DNA from: RH-AL1 sp965198495
GTDB lineage: Bacteria; Pseudomonadota; Alphaproteobacteria; Rhizobiales; Beijerinckiaceae
Reading direction: 5' to 3'
Assembly: GCA_965198495.1 (NCBI GenBank)
Contig: CBDAPL010000001.1
Span: 2,356,001-2,420,000, forward strand
DNA: 64,000 bases
Within the stretch, counting starts at the first letter, position 1. Every line of letters starts with the position of its first letter. The translations under genes were made by a program, and so were the position numbers. Of this stretch, positions 52,021 to 63,842 are shown piece by piece. The notes beneath the pieces were generated by a model. It was not told where the DNA came from and searched no databases. It saw only the letters and a program-made list of their open reading frames with translations.

Positions 52021-52458
52021 ATGACCAATCGTTCCAAGATCATCGCCGCCGCTCTCGGTCTCGTCATCGCCGCCGCCGGGATCGGCGACGTGTCCGCCCA
52101 GACCAGCGCCTCCACGCCCGTCGCCGCCAAGCCCGTCGCCGCCAAGACGGTTTCCACCAAGCCCGTCGCCACCAAGCCCGTCGCCGTACAAAGCGGCGCG
52201 AGCAAGACTGTGATCGGCAAGACTGTCCCGGCCAAGACGGCTTCGACCAAGACGGTCTCCACCAAGACCACGACGAGCAAGCCGGTGGCGAGCAAGGTCG
52301 CGACAAGCAAGCATCGTCGCCTCCATATCGCCAAACGCGGCACCAAGCACCTGACGATGACGCATCGCTTCACGAGCCGCGGCAAGATCGCCCACAAGTT
52401 CGGCCTCAGGCATTTCGCCAAGGTCAGCACCAAGGGCAGGACCACCGTCGTTCGCTGA
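52021..52458 (+). CDS. Small exported basic protein with Lys-Thr/Pro-Val repeats
   Basis: 145 residues. Signal peptide of about 26 residues (IIAAALGLVIAAAGIGDVSA). Then a repetitive segment (about 30-98) built on a five-residue period around Lys followed by Thr/Pro-Val (KPVAAKTVSTKPVATKPV). A basic C-terminus rich in His, Lys and Arg (HRRLHIAKRGTKHLTMTHRF) follows. Strongly positive overall, reminiscent of acid-shock Asr-like or nucleoid-tail proteins, but no family is assigned. ATG with CGGAG seven bases upstream, and a strong terminator follows at 52476. Periplasmic; function unknown. Confidence 0.75.
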   Translation: MTNRSKIIAAALGLVIAAAGIGDVSAQTSASTPVAAKPVAAKTVSTKPVATKPVAVQSGASKTVIGKTVPAKTASTKTVSTKTTTSKPVASKVATSKHRRLHIAKRGTKHLTMTHRFTSRGKIAHKFGLRHFAKVSTKGRTTVVR

Positions 52459-52475
52459 ATCGGAAATGGCGACAC

Positions 52476-52508
52476 GCGCGTCCGGTGCTTGCGCTGGACG
52501 CGCTTTTT
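52476..52508 (+). terminator. Rho-independent terminator after the KTV-repeat gene
   Basis: Perfect 8-bp stem GCGCGTCC/GGACGCGC with a 12-nt loop followed by TTTTT. It lies 17 bases past the stop of the repeat protein and ends its transcript before the nitroreductase gene. Confidence 0.9.
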
Positions 52509-52539
52509 GTCTTGATGGCGCCCGTGCCCCGGAGCCCTC

Positions 52540-53115
52540 ATGACGACCAGCAACGGCCGCACGGCCGATCATCCGATCAGTCCGATCTTCCTCGAGCGCT
52601 GGTCCGCCCGTGATTTCACCGATCAGACGATTTCCGACGACGAGCTCTCGACCTTGTTCGAGGCCGCGCGCTGGGCGCCCTCGTCGTCCAATCAACAGCC
52701 CTGGCGCTTTCTCTACGCCAAGCGGGACACGCCGGATTGGGCGTTCTTCTTCGATCCGCTGTTCGACGGCAACAAGGGCTGGGCCGGTCGGGCCTCGGTG
52801 CTGATCGCCATAATCTCCAAGCGGACGATCCCGCCCAAGGGCGACAAGCCGGCGCGCGAGAACTACAATCATTCCTTCGATACCGGATCGGCCTGGGCCT
52901 ACCTCGCCCTGCAGGCCGCGCTGATGGGCTGGACCGCCCATGCGATGGGCGGCTTCGACGTGCCGCGCGCGGTCAAGGATCTCGCCATACCGGACGATTA
53001 CCGGATGGAATGCATCGTCGCGGTCGGCCGCCACCAAGCGCAGCCCGATGATCCCCGCAAACCCAATCAGCGCAGCCCCCAGGCGACATTCGTTCGCGCC
53101 GGTCGTTTCCAATGA
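52540..53115 (+). CDS. Nitroreductase family protein
   Basis: FMN-dependent oxidoreductase of 191 residues. FLERWSARDFTDQTISDDEL, FEAARWAPSSSNQQPWRF (FMN phosphate binding) and GSAWAYLALQAALMGWTAHAMGG are typical. Substrates in relatives include nitroaromatics and quinones; here unknown. ATG at 52540. The mfd gene starts 70 bases downstream. Confidence 0.92.
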   Translation: MTTSNGRTADHPISPIFLERWSARDFTDQTISDDELSTLFEAARWAPSSSNQQPWRFLYAKRDTPDWAFFFDPLFDGNKGWAGRASVLIAIISKRTIPPKGDKPARENYNHSFDTGSAWAYLALQAALMGWTAHAMGGFDVPRAVKDLAIPDDYRMECIVAVGRHQAQPDDPRKPNQRSPQATFVRAGRFQ

Positions 53116-53185
53116 GGGCACCGGCAGCGCTCGACTCCCGCCCCCGCCCGTTCCACAACGAAGCGGTGCCCAACACCAGTCGATC

Positions 53186-56704
<3,519 letters not shown>

Positions 56705-56708
56705 GGTC

Positions 56709-56896
56709 GTGGTGGCGCTGAGGCGCGCGAGGGTAGCGGACGTCGAAGCGATCGCGACGCTCGTAGATGCGGCTTACCGGCCATGGACCGCTGTATCGGT
56801 CGCGAGCCACGGCCAACGCTGTCGGATCTTACGTCTACTCTCCGGGACCATATCTTGGATCTCCGGTATGACGATGGCGCACTCTCTGATCCGAGC
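56709..56896 (+). pseudogene. Remnant of a GNAT N-acetyltransferase gene
   Basis: Frame one reads VALRRARVADVEAIATLVDA, then AYRPW, the usual GNAT N-terminus. After TAV the family sequence continues in the -1 frame as IGREPRPTLSDL and DLRYDDGALSD, so one base was lost near 56790. The gene then breaks off: sequence after about 56896 belongs to the antitoxin remnant on the other strand. The acetyl-CoA-binding half is missing. GTG start at 56709, five bases after the mfd stop. Confidence 0.7.
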
Positions 56897-57069
56897 TCAG
56901 GCCGCGTGTCCGATCGGCTCGATGCGCTCGAGCGCGTCGCCGATGGCGACGCGGGCGCATTCGAGCTCATAGCGAGCCTGCAGATTCATCCAGAACTGAA
57001 TTCCTCGCGGAGCACCTCGCCGGGATGCATCGGCGGAAGTTCGGCGACGATCTCCAAACCGCTGGTCAT
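56897..57069 (-). pseudogene. Remnant of a HigA-family antitoxin gene with internal deletion
   Basis: The minus strand reads MTSGLEIVAELPPMHPGEVL plus REEF, the HigA-family start, then a stop at 56986. In another frame the typical C-terminal part follows immediately: FWMNLQARYELE, then GDALERIEPIGHAA and a TGA at 56897. The helix-turn-helix core between REEF and FWMNLQ is missing, so about 40-50 codons were deleted across the junction, leaving a frame change. No HigB toxin gene is present. Confidence 0.75.
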
Positions 57070-57128
57070 GGTAGTGGTCTCCAGATCGGGCACTTCAAAG
57101 AGTCGGAGCCGCCCGATCGTGGTTCTCG

Positions 57129-58616
57129 TCAGTCCGAGATCCGGCTGTGGTGGCGGCCGTAGAAGACGTAGATCGCCAGGCCGATGACGAGCCAGACGGC
57201 GAGGCGGATCCAGGTGTCGCCGGGCAGGCCCGCCATCACGAAGACCGAGCCGAGCGCGCCGAGCGGCGCTGTCAGGAAGATCAACGGCGCGCGAAACGGC
57301 CGTTCCCGCTCGGGCTCGCGAAAGCGCAGCACCAGCACGCCGACGCAGACGACGACGAAGGCGAACAGCGTGCCGATGCTGACGAGCTCGCCGACGAGGC
57401 CGATCGGCAGGGTCCCGGCGAGGATCGTGACGACGCTGCCGGTGATCGCGGTGACGATGTAGGGCGTGCGGAAACGCGGGTGGATCGCCGCGGCCGCCTT
57501 CGGCAGCAGGCCGTCGAAGGCCATCGAGTAGAGCACCCGGCTTTGGCCGAGCAGCAGCACCAGGATGACCGAGGACAGGCCGGCGATCGCGCCGACCTTG
57601 ATGATCGGGCCGAGCCAGGCGTAGCCGATGGCGTCGGCGCCGACCGCGATCGGCGCGGGAACGTTGAGCTTGTCGAACGGCACGATGCCGGTGATCACGT
57701 AGCTCACCGCGATATAGAGAGCGGTGCAGATGGCGAGCGAGAGCATGATGCCGAGCGGCATGTTGCGCTGCGGGTGTTCCGCCTCCTGGGCGGCGGTCGA
57801 GACCGCGTCGAAGCCGACGTAGGCGAAGAAGACGACGGCCGAGCCGCGCAGGATGCCGCTCCAGCCGTACTGCCCGTAGTGCCCGTCGTTGGGCGGGATG
57901 AAGGCGCCACCCGGGTTCTTGCCGGCGACGACCCAATTGCTCTCCTTCACGAACCAGATGCCGACGCCGATGAACAGCAGCACGATCGCCACCTTGAGCG
58001 CGACGATGGCGTTGTTGGCCCGCGCCGACTCCTTGATGCCGACGATGAGGATGATCGAGACCGCGACGATGATGAACATCGCCGGCACGTTGAGGATCGC
58101 GCCCGTGCGCGACCAGGTGCTGGTGTGCGGGTCGAAGGCGAACGGCGCCTTGGCGATCGAGGCCGGAAGCTCCAGCCCGACGTCCTTCAGCAGGCTCGCG
58201 ACATACCCCGACCAGCCGATCGCGACCGTCGTGGCGCCGACCGCGTATTCGAGGATCAGGTCCCAGCCGATCATCCAGGCGACGATCTCGCCCATCGTCG
58301 CGAAGGCGTAGGTATAGGCGCTGCCCGCGACCGGGCAGCAGGCCGCCATCTCGGAATAGCAGAGCCCGGCAAAGACGCAGATGATCCCGGCGAGGATGTA
58401 CGACAGGATGATCGCCGGGCCGGCGTATTCGGCGGCCGCCTGCCCGGTGAGGACGAAGATGCCGGCGCCGATACAGGCACCGACGCCCAGCCCGATCACG
58501 CTGGTCAGGGTCAGGGAGCGGTTGAGTCCGTGCGAGGTGCCGCCGACCTCGCTGTGCTCTCCCGACGCTTCCTGTTGAAGAAGGTCGATGGATTTGCGCG
58601 CCCAGATGTCGCTCAT
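57129..58616 (-). CDS. APC-superfamily amino acid permease
   Basis: Twelve-TM amino acid/cation transporter of 495 residues, of the CAT/YhdG-like branch. Unwound TM1 motif GLGVGACIGAGIFVLTGQAA and EYAGPAIILSYILAG. EMAAYCP-like segment CYSEMAACCPVAGSAYTYAF is present. LFFAYVGF-type VVFFAYVGFDAVSTAAQEAE marks TM6. ATG at 58616. The C-terminal tail ends in SRISD. Cationic or small neutral amino acids are the usual substrates; not assignable here. Confidence 0.93.
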   Translation of the reverse strand: MSDIWARKSIDLLQQEASGEHSEVGGTSHGLNRSLTLTSVIGLGVGACIGAGIFVLTGQAAAEYAGPAIILSYILAGIICVFAGLCYSEMAACCPVAGSAYTYAFATMGEIVAWMIGWDLILEYAVGATTVAIGWSGYVASLLKDVGLELPASIAKAPFAFDPHTSTWSRTGAILNVPAMFIIVAVSIILIVGIKESARANNAIVALKVAIVLLFIGVGIWFVKESNWVVAGKNPGGAFIPPNDGHYGQYGWSGILRGSAVVFFAYVGFDAVSTAAQEAEHPQRNMPLGIMLSLAICTALYIAVSYVITGIVPFDKLNVPAPIAVGADAIGYAWLGPIIKVGAIAGLSSVILVLLLGQSRVLYSMAFDGLLPKAAAAIHPRFRTPYIVTAITGSVVTILAGTLPIGLVGELVSIGTLFAFVVVCVGVLVLRFREPERERPFRAPLIFLTAPLGALGSVFVMAGLPGDTWIRLAVWLVIGLAIYVFYGRHHSRISD

Positions 58617-58811
58617 GTGTTCCTTTCAGGCCGCGCCGCCGAAGCAAGCTTCGCTGATCGCGCAGCGTGCCAGATCGGATCGCCGCAAGGAAGAGGCCAC
58701 CGCCTTCGCGGGAGACTTGATCTCACCACGATTACAGGCAAGACGTGGCGCGGCATTCTGGTCGACACCGGGTCGTGCCGTCCGACCTACGTTCCACAAA
58801 GGATTGATCGC

Positions 58812-59585
58812 ATGGTGAGCTTGCGCGGCCCTCTCGTCGCCCTCGCGTTGGGATGTCTTCCGGGCCTCGGCGGTACGCCGGCGGCCGCCGCTCAATTCTC
58901 CGCCGACCAGACGACCGAGATCCAAGGGATCATCAAGAACTACCTCTTGCAAAATCCCGAGGTGTTGCGCGACGCGATCACCGAACTCGACGCCAAGGAG
59001 AAGACGGCGGAGGCGGACGCGCGCAAGAAGGCGTTGAAGGAATTGGCCGGTCCGCTGGTCGACTCGCCCGACGGCTTCGTCATCGGCAACCCCAAAGGCG
59101 CCGTGACGCTCATCGAGTTCTTCGACTACAATTGCGGCTATTGCAAGCGCGCGCTCGGGGACCTCGATCGATTGATGAAGGACAACAAGGATCTCCGTGT
59201 CATCCTTCGTGATTTCCCGATCCTGTCTCCAAACTCGGTGGATGCCGCGATCATCGCCGGCGCCGCGCATGAGCAGTTCCCGGGCGACAAGTTCTGGGAC
59301 TATCATCGCAAGCTGCTCGGCATGCGCGGCCTTGTCGGCAAGGAGCAGGCGCTGTCCGTCGCCAAGGACATGGGCGCGGACATGGGCAAGCTCGCCAAGG
59401 ACTCGGCCGAGCCTCAGATCCGCACGGCGATCCAAGGCTCCGACACGCTCGCCAAGACGCTCTCGCTCAACGGAACGCCGTCGTATGTCATCGGCGACGA
59501 CGTGCAGGTCGGAGCTGTCGGCTACGACGATCTCAACAAAGCGATCGGCAACGTGCGCAAGTGCGGCAAGTCGTTGTGTTCCTGA
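58812..59585 (+). CDS. DsbA-family periplasmic thiol oxidoreductase
   Basis: 257 residues with a signal peptide of about 27 residues. The thioredoxin-fold active site is C108-G-Y-C111 in FFDYNCGYCKRA, and the cis-Pro is in LNGTPSYVIGD. The N-terminal region (about 30-80) is helical with QNPEVLRDAI, as in BdbD/ScsC-type proteins. Another Cys pair lies at the extreme C-terminus (RKCGKSLC). It probably oxidises or isomerises exported proteins. The aroQ gene follows after 27 bases. Confidence 0.92.
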   Translation: MVSLRGPLVALALGCLPGLGGTPAAAAQFSADQTTEIQGIIKNYLLQNPEVLRDAITELDAKEKTAEADARKKALKELAGPLVDSPDGFVIGNPKGAVTLIEFFDYNCGYCKRALGDLDRLMKDNKDLRVILRDFPILSPNSVDAAIIAGAAHEQFPGDKFWDYHRKLLGMRGLVGKEQALSVAKDMGADMGKLAKDSAEPQIRTAIQGSDTLAKTLSLNGTPSYVIGDDVQVGAVGYDDLNKAIGNVRKCGKSLCS

Positions 59586-59612
59586 CGCATCGGCGCGATC
59601 CGTGCGGCGCGC

Positions 59613-60071
59613 ATGACGTCTAGGACGATCCATGTCCTGAATGGACCCAACCTCAACCTGCTTGGCACGCGGGAGCCCGCCGCCTACGGGCATCTCACCC
59701 TCGCCGACATCGAGGCTAGACTTGGCGCTCTCGCGGGTGCACATGGCGTCCACCTCAGGTTCGCGCAGAGCAATCAAGAGGGCGATCTCGTCGACTGGAT
59801 CCAGGCGGCGGGCAAGGCGGGTGAACCGGTCATCCTGAACGCCGGCGCCTACACGCACACGTCGATCGCGTTGCGGGACGCGATCGTCGGCACGGGAGCG
59901 AAGGTCATCGAAGTGCATCTCTCCAACGTCCACGCGCGCGAAACCTTCCGGCATCATTCGCTGATCTCCGCCGTCGCGCGCGGCGTCATCCTCGGCTTTG
60001 GCGCCCTGTCCTACGATCTCGCTCTGCGCGCGCTCCTGGACGACGCGACGCCCGACGCCAAGGCATCATGA
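59613..60071 (+). CDS. aroQ: Type II 3-dehydroquinate dehydratase
   Basis: Third step of the shikimate pathway, converting 3-dehydroquinate to 3-dehydroshikimate. The family N-terminus VLNGPNLNLLGTREPAAYG includes the catalytic Tyr25. QSNQEGDLVDWIQ, ILNAGAYTHTSIALRDAI and EVHLSNVHARETFR (His and Arg ligands) follow. 152 residues. ATG at 59613; its stop overlaps the accB start by four bases, the conserved aroQ-accB-accC arrangement. Confidence 0.96.
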   Translation: MTSRTIHVLNGPNLNLLGTREPAAYGHLTLADIEARLGALAGAHGVHLRFAQSNQEGDLVDWIQAAGKAGEPVILNAGAYTHTSIALRDAIVGTGAKVIEVHLSNVHARETFRHHSLISAVARGVILGFGALSYDLALRALLDDATPDAKAS

Positions 60072-60538
60072 AAGCCGCCGACAAACAAGCGCCCGAGATT
60101 GGCCAGACGGCGTTGGTCGAGAGCCTCGCCGACATCGCCAAGCGGCTCGATCTGAGCGAAATCGAGTACCAGCTGGGCGATCTCAAGATCCGCGTCGCGC
60201 GGCAGATGGCGACGACGATGATGCAGATGCCCTACGCCGTCGCGGATCCCGCGCGCGCCGTGGCGCCGATGGTCGTGGTGGCCGACGTGCCGGTCGCGGA
60301 TCACCCCGGAACAGTGAAGTCGCCGATGGTCGGCACGGCCTATCTGCGGCCGGCGCCCGAGTCGGCGCCTTTCGTGGACGTCGGATCGGTGGTGAAGGCC
60401 GGCGACAAGATCCTGCTCGTCGAGGCGATGAAGACCTTCAACGAGATCATCGCGCCGAAGGGTGGCACGATCACCCAGATCCTCGTCGACGACGGTCAGC
60501 CGGTCGAATACGGGCAGTCGCTCTTCGTGGTCGAATGA
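60068..60538 (+). CDS. accB: Acetyl-CoA carboxylase biotin carboxyl carrier protein
   Basis: 156 residues: an N-terminal helix, an Ala/Pro/Val-rich linker, and the biotinyl domain (about 75-156). The biotinylation motif is EAMKTFNEI with Lys122; the M-M dipeptide usual after the Lys is replaced by T-F. VKSPMVGTAYL marks the entry to the biotinyl domain. Carries carboxybiotin between AccC and the carboxyltransferase in fatty acid synthesis. It overlaps aroQ and is 15 bases before accC. Confidence 0.96.
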   Translation: MKAADKQAPEIGQTALVESLADIAKRLDLSEIEYQLGDLKIRVARQMATTMMQMPYAVADPARAVAPMVVVADVPVADHPGTVKSPMVGTAYLRPAPESAPFVDVGSVVKAGDKILLVEAMKTFNEIIAPKGGTITQILVDDGQPVEYGQSLFVVE

Positions 60539-60553
60539 TCGGCGGGGACCGCG

Positions 60554-61918
60554 ATGTTCGATAAGATCCTCATCGCCAACCGCGGCGAGATCGCCCTGCG
60601 CATTTTGCGCGCCGCCAAGGAGCTTGGCATCGCCACCGTGGCGGTGCACTCGACGGCGGACGCCGACGCCATGCACGTCAAGCTCGCCGATGAGAGCGTG
60701 TGTCTTGGGCCGCCGCCGGCCCGCGATTCCTACCTCAACATTCCCTCTCTCCTCGCCGCCTGCGAGATCACCGGCGCCGAGGCCGTGCATCCGGGATACG
60801 GGTTCCTGTCCGAGAACGCCCGTTTCGCGGAGATACTCGCGGAACACAATATCGGCTTCATCGGGCCGAAAGCCGAGCACATCCGCACGATGGGCGACAA
60901 GATCGAGGCGAAGAAGACGGCGATCCGCCTCGGCATTCCCTGCGTGCCGGGGTCGAAGGGCGCCATCACCGAGGACGAGGAGGGCCTGAGGGTCGGCCAG
61001 GAGATCGGCTTTCCGCTGCTGGTCAAGGCGGCGGCGGGCGGCGGCGGCCGCGGCATGAAGGTCGCCCTGACGGCCGAGGATCTCCCGAACGCCCTCGCCA
61101 CCGCGCGCAGCGAAGCCAAGGCGGCCTTCGGCGACGATGCCGTCTACCTCGAGCGCTACCTGCAGAAGCCGCGTCATATCGAGATTCAGATCCTCGGCGA
61201 CGGCCAGGGTAACGCCATCCATCTCGGCGAACGCGACTGTTCGCTGCAGCGCCGCCACCAGAAGGTCTGGGAGGAAGGGCCCTCGCCCGCCCTCGGCGAC
61301 GAAGACCGCGCCCGCATCGGCGAAATCTGCGCGACGGCGATGCGCGACCTCGGCTACTCGGGTGCCGGGACGATCGAGTTCCTCTACGAGAATGGCGAGT
61401 TCTTCTTCATCGAGATGAACACGCGCATCCAGGTCGAGCATCCGGTCACCGAGATGATCACCGGGTTCGATCTCGTCCACGAGCAGATCAAGATCGCCGC
61501 CGGCGCGCCGCTCTCGATCAAGCAGGACGACGTGGTCCTCCGCGGCCACGCGATCGAGTGCCGCGTCAACGCCGAGCATCCGACGACCTTCCGGCCTTCG
61601 CCCGGCAAGATCACCTACTATCATCCGCCGGGCGGCCTCGGCGTACGCGTCGATTCCGCCGTCTATGCCGGCTACACTATCCCGCCGAACTACGACTCGC
61701 TTGTCGGCAAGCTGATCGTCCACGGTCGCAATCGCGGCGAGGCCTTGATGCGTCTGCGCCGCGCGCTCGACGAGTTCATCATCGATGGAATCGAGACGAC
61801 TCTGCCGCTGTTTCGTACGCTGGTCCGCAACGCCGACATCCAGAACGGCGCCTACGACATCCATTGGCTCGAGCATTTCCTGAGCGAGCACGCCAGCGAA
61901 ATCCGCATGGAAACCTAG
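60554..61918 (+). CDS. accC: Acetyl-CoA carboxylase biotin carboxylase subunit
   Basis: 454-residue ATP-grasp enzyme that carboxylates the AccB biotin. Visible motifs: KILIANRGEIALRILRAAKE, HPGYGFLSENARFAE, AAAGGGGRGMKVA (ATP loop), and FIEMNTRIQVEHPVTE. Length is standard. ATG at 60554. Its partner AccB is encoded 15 bases upstream. Converges with recJ. Confidence 0.97.
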   Translation: MFDKILIANRGEIALRILRAAKELGIATVAVHSTADADAMHVKLADESVCLGPPPARDSYLNIPSLLAACEITGAEAVHPGYGFLSENARFAEILAEHNIGFIGPKAEHIRTMGDKIEAKKTAIRLGIPCVPGSKGAITEDEEGLRVGQEIGFPLLVKAAAGGGGRGMKVALTAEDLPNALATARSEAKAAFGDDAVYLERYLQKPRHIEIQILGDGQGNAIHLGERDCSLQRRHQKVWEEGPSPALGDEDRARIGEICATAMRDLGYSGAGTIEFLYENGEFFFIEMNTRIQVEHPVTEMITGFDLVHEQIKIAAGAPLSIKQDDVVLRGHAIECRVNAEHPTTFRPSPGKITYYHPPGGLGVRVDSAVYAGYTIPPNYDSLVGKLIVHGRNRGEALMRLRRALDEFIIDGIETTLPLFRTLVRNADIQNGAYDIHWLEHFLSEHASEIRMET

Positions 61919-61929
61919 CGGGGCACGCG

Positions 61930-63714
61930 TCACCGTGCCGGCGCGGCGTCCACCAGCCGGACACGCACGCGTTCGCGGCCGCCGTAGCGATCGAGCGTCA
62001 GCGTTCCGGCAAGGTGCATGGCCGTGCCACGCGCGTCGAGCAGCGCCTTGCCGATCGGCTCGTCGGCGACGCGGAACGCGATTCCGTCGATGCAGGCGCC
62101 GTCGCCCGCCTGCGCCCGGAAGCGCACGTGGCCCGTGCCGACCGGCGCCACGTCGACGATCCGGTGCGATGGCAGGACGAACACCGGCTCGGGGCTGCCG
62201 GCGCCGTAGGGGCCCGCCCGCTCCAGGTCGACGATCAAATCCGGTGTCGCGCCAGCGGCCGTCAGCGTCGCGTCGATCGCGAGCGCCTCCTCCGCACGCG
62301 CCTCCCGCGCGGCGGCATCGAGATGTGCCGCGATGAAGTCGCGGAAAGCGGCCAGGCCGCCCTGCCCCAGTGTGACGCCCGCCGCCATGGCATGGCCGCC
62401 GCCCTTGACCAGCACGCCAGCCTCGACCGCCGCCCGCACCCCGCGCCCGAGGTCGACACCGAGGATCGAGCGGCCGGACCCCGTGCCGCCGCCGGCATGC
62501 AGCGCGACCGCGAACGAAGGCCGCCCGAACTTCTCGCGCAGGCGCCCGGCGATTATGCCGACGATGCCGGGGTGCCAGTCCAAGCCGCCGACGACGATGA
62601 CCGCGGCGCCCTGATCGTCGAGCCCGACCTGCGCCAGCGCCTCCGCCTCCGCGACGTCCAGCGCGGTCGCCTCCATCGCCTGCCGCTCGCGATTGAGCCG
62701 GTCGAGCGTGCCGGCGATCGCGGTCGCCTCGTCCTCGTCGGTCAGCGTGAGCAGCCGCGCGCCCAGCGCGGCGTCGCCGATGCGCCCGCCGGCGTTGATG
62801 CGCGGCCCCACGAGATAGCCGAGATGGTACGTGCTGGCCGGTCCGTCCGCCCCCGCGATATCGAACAGCGCGCGCAGGCCCGGCCGGCTGCGCGCGTGCA
62901 TGACGGCGAGGCCTTTCTTGACGAAGGCGCGGTTGAGGCCGGTCAGCGGCGCGACGTCGGCGACCGTGGCGAGCGCGACGAGATCGAGGGTGGCGAGGAG
63001 ATCGGGCATCGGCCTGTCGGCGAAAAAACCGCGTGCGCGAAGCGTGCGCTGCAAGGCGACCAGCGTCATGAAGACGACGCCGGCGGCGCAGAGCTGGCCG
63101 AGGCCGGACAGATCGTCGAGACGGTTGGGATTGACGACGATCGCCTCGGGCAGCAGTTCGGGTGCCTGATGATGGTCGAGGACGATCGGATCGAGGCCGA
63201 GCGCGCGCGCTTCCGCAAGAGCCGCGTGGCTGGTCGTGCCGCAGTCGACCGTGACGAGCAGGCCAGCCCCACGCCCCGCCAGCGAGCGGATCGCCTCGAT
63301 GTTGGGGCCGTAGCCCTCGAAGATGCGATCGGGAATGTGGATCATGTGCGGCACACCGCAGGCGGTGAGATAGTCGGCGAGCAGCGCCGCCGAGGCGGCC
63401 CCGTCGACATCGTAGTCGCCGAAGATCGCGATCGTCGTCCCCGCCGCGATCGCCATCGCGAAGCGCGCGACCGCGCGGTCCATGTCGTTGAGGCTCGAAG
63501 GGTCCGGCATGAGGTCGCGCACCGCCGGCGCGAGATAGGCGTCCGCTGTGTCCGGCTCGACGCCGCGACCGGCGAGAAGGCGCGAGAGCAGATCGCCGTG
63601 GCCGCAGAGCTGCGCGATGGCGAGGGCGCGGGCCTCGCCGGCCATATCGAGCCGACTGACCCAAGGCCGCCCGCGCAGCGAACGATCGACGCCGAGCATG
63701 AGGCGACCTGTCAT
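61930..63714 (-). CDS. recJ: Single-stranded-DNA-specific exonuclease RecJ
   Basis: 5'-3' ssDNA exonuclease of RecF-pathway recombination and mismatch repair, 594 residues. DHH-family motifs in order: IFGDYDVDGAASAALL, VTVDCGTTSH, VLDHHQAPE, and the DHHA1 motif GGGHAMAAGVTLG. The OB-fold C-terminus ends in ERVRVRLVDAAPAR. ATG at 63714. A much longer open frame on the same strand in another register is a shadow of this gene and accC. Confidence 0.96.
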   Translation of the reverse strand: MTGRLMLGVDRSLRGRPWVSRLDMAGEARALAIAQLCGHGDLLSRLLAGRGVEPDTADAYLAPAVRDLMPDPSSLNDMDRAVARFAMAIAAGTTIAIFGDYDVDGAASAALLADYLTACGVPHMIHIPDRIFEGYGPNIEAIRSLAGRGAGLLVTVDCGTTSHAALAEARALGLDPIVLDHHQAPELLPEAIVVNPNRLDDLSGLGQLCAAGVVFMTLVALQRTLRARGFFADRPMPDLLATLDLVALATVADVAPLTGLNRAFVKKGLAVMHARSRPGLRALFDIAGADGPASTYHLGYLVGPRINAGGRIGDAALGARLLTLTDEDEATAIAGTLDRLNRERQAMEATALDVAEAEALAQVGLDDQGAAVIVVGGLDWHPGIVGIIAGRLREKFGRPSFAVALHAGGGTGSGRSILGVDLGRGVRAAVEAGVLVKGGGHAMAAGVTLGQGGLAAFRDFIAAHLDAAAREARAEEALAIDATLTAAGATPDLIVDLERAGPYGAGSPEPVFVLPSHRIVDVAPVGTGHVRFRAQAGDGACIDGIAFRVADEPIGKALLDARGTAMHLAGTLTLDRYGGRERVRVRLVDAAPAR

Positions 63715-63842
63715 AGGTTTCGATTAGGCGAGATTCGAGCCGCTGTAACGTCCCGGCTCGCTTGCGTCGCAAGACTGCGGGGGTTTTCGTGCCACACGGG
63801 TTAGATTGACAATCATGGCACTGGCCTCACGTATATGCATCT

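Noticed and set aside
52100..52310. Tandem DNA repeat or CRISPR-like array
   Set aside because: The repeats are imperfect and triplet-phased within a reading frame encoding Lys-Thr/Pro-Val units; no constant repeats with variable spacers.
57147..58811. A plus-strand open frame leading into the DsbA gene
   Set aside because: The part before 58812 is antisense to the amino acid permease; the DsbA signal peptide starts at ATG 58812.
60011..63772. A 1253-codon minus-strand open frame across accC and recJ
   Set aside because: It is antisense to accBC and in the wrong register for recJ; its content is Arg/Gly/Asp-rich with no recognisable domain. High GC makes stop codons rare in such shadow frames.
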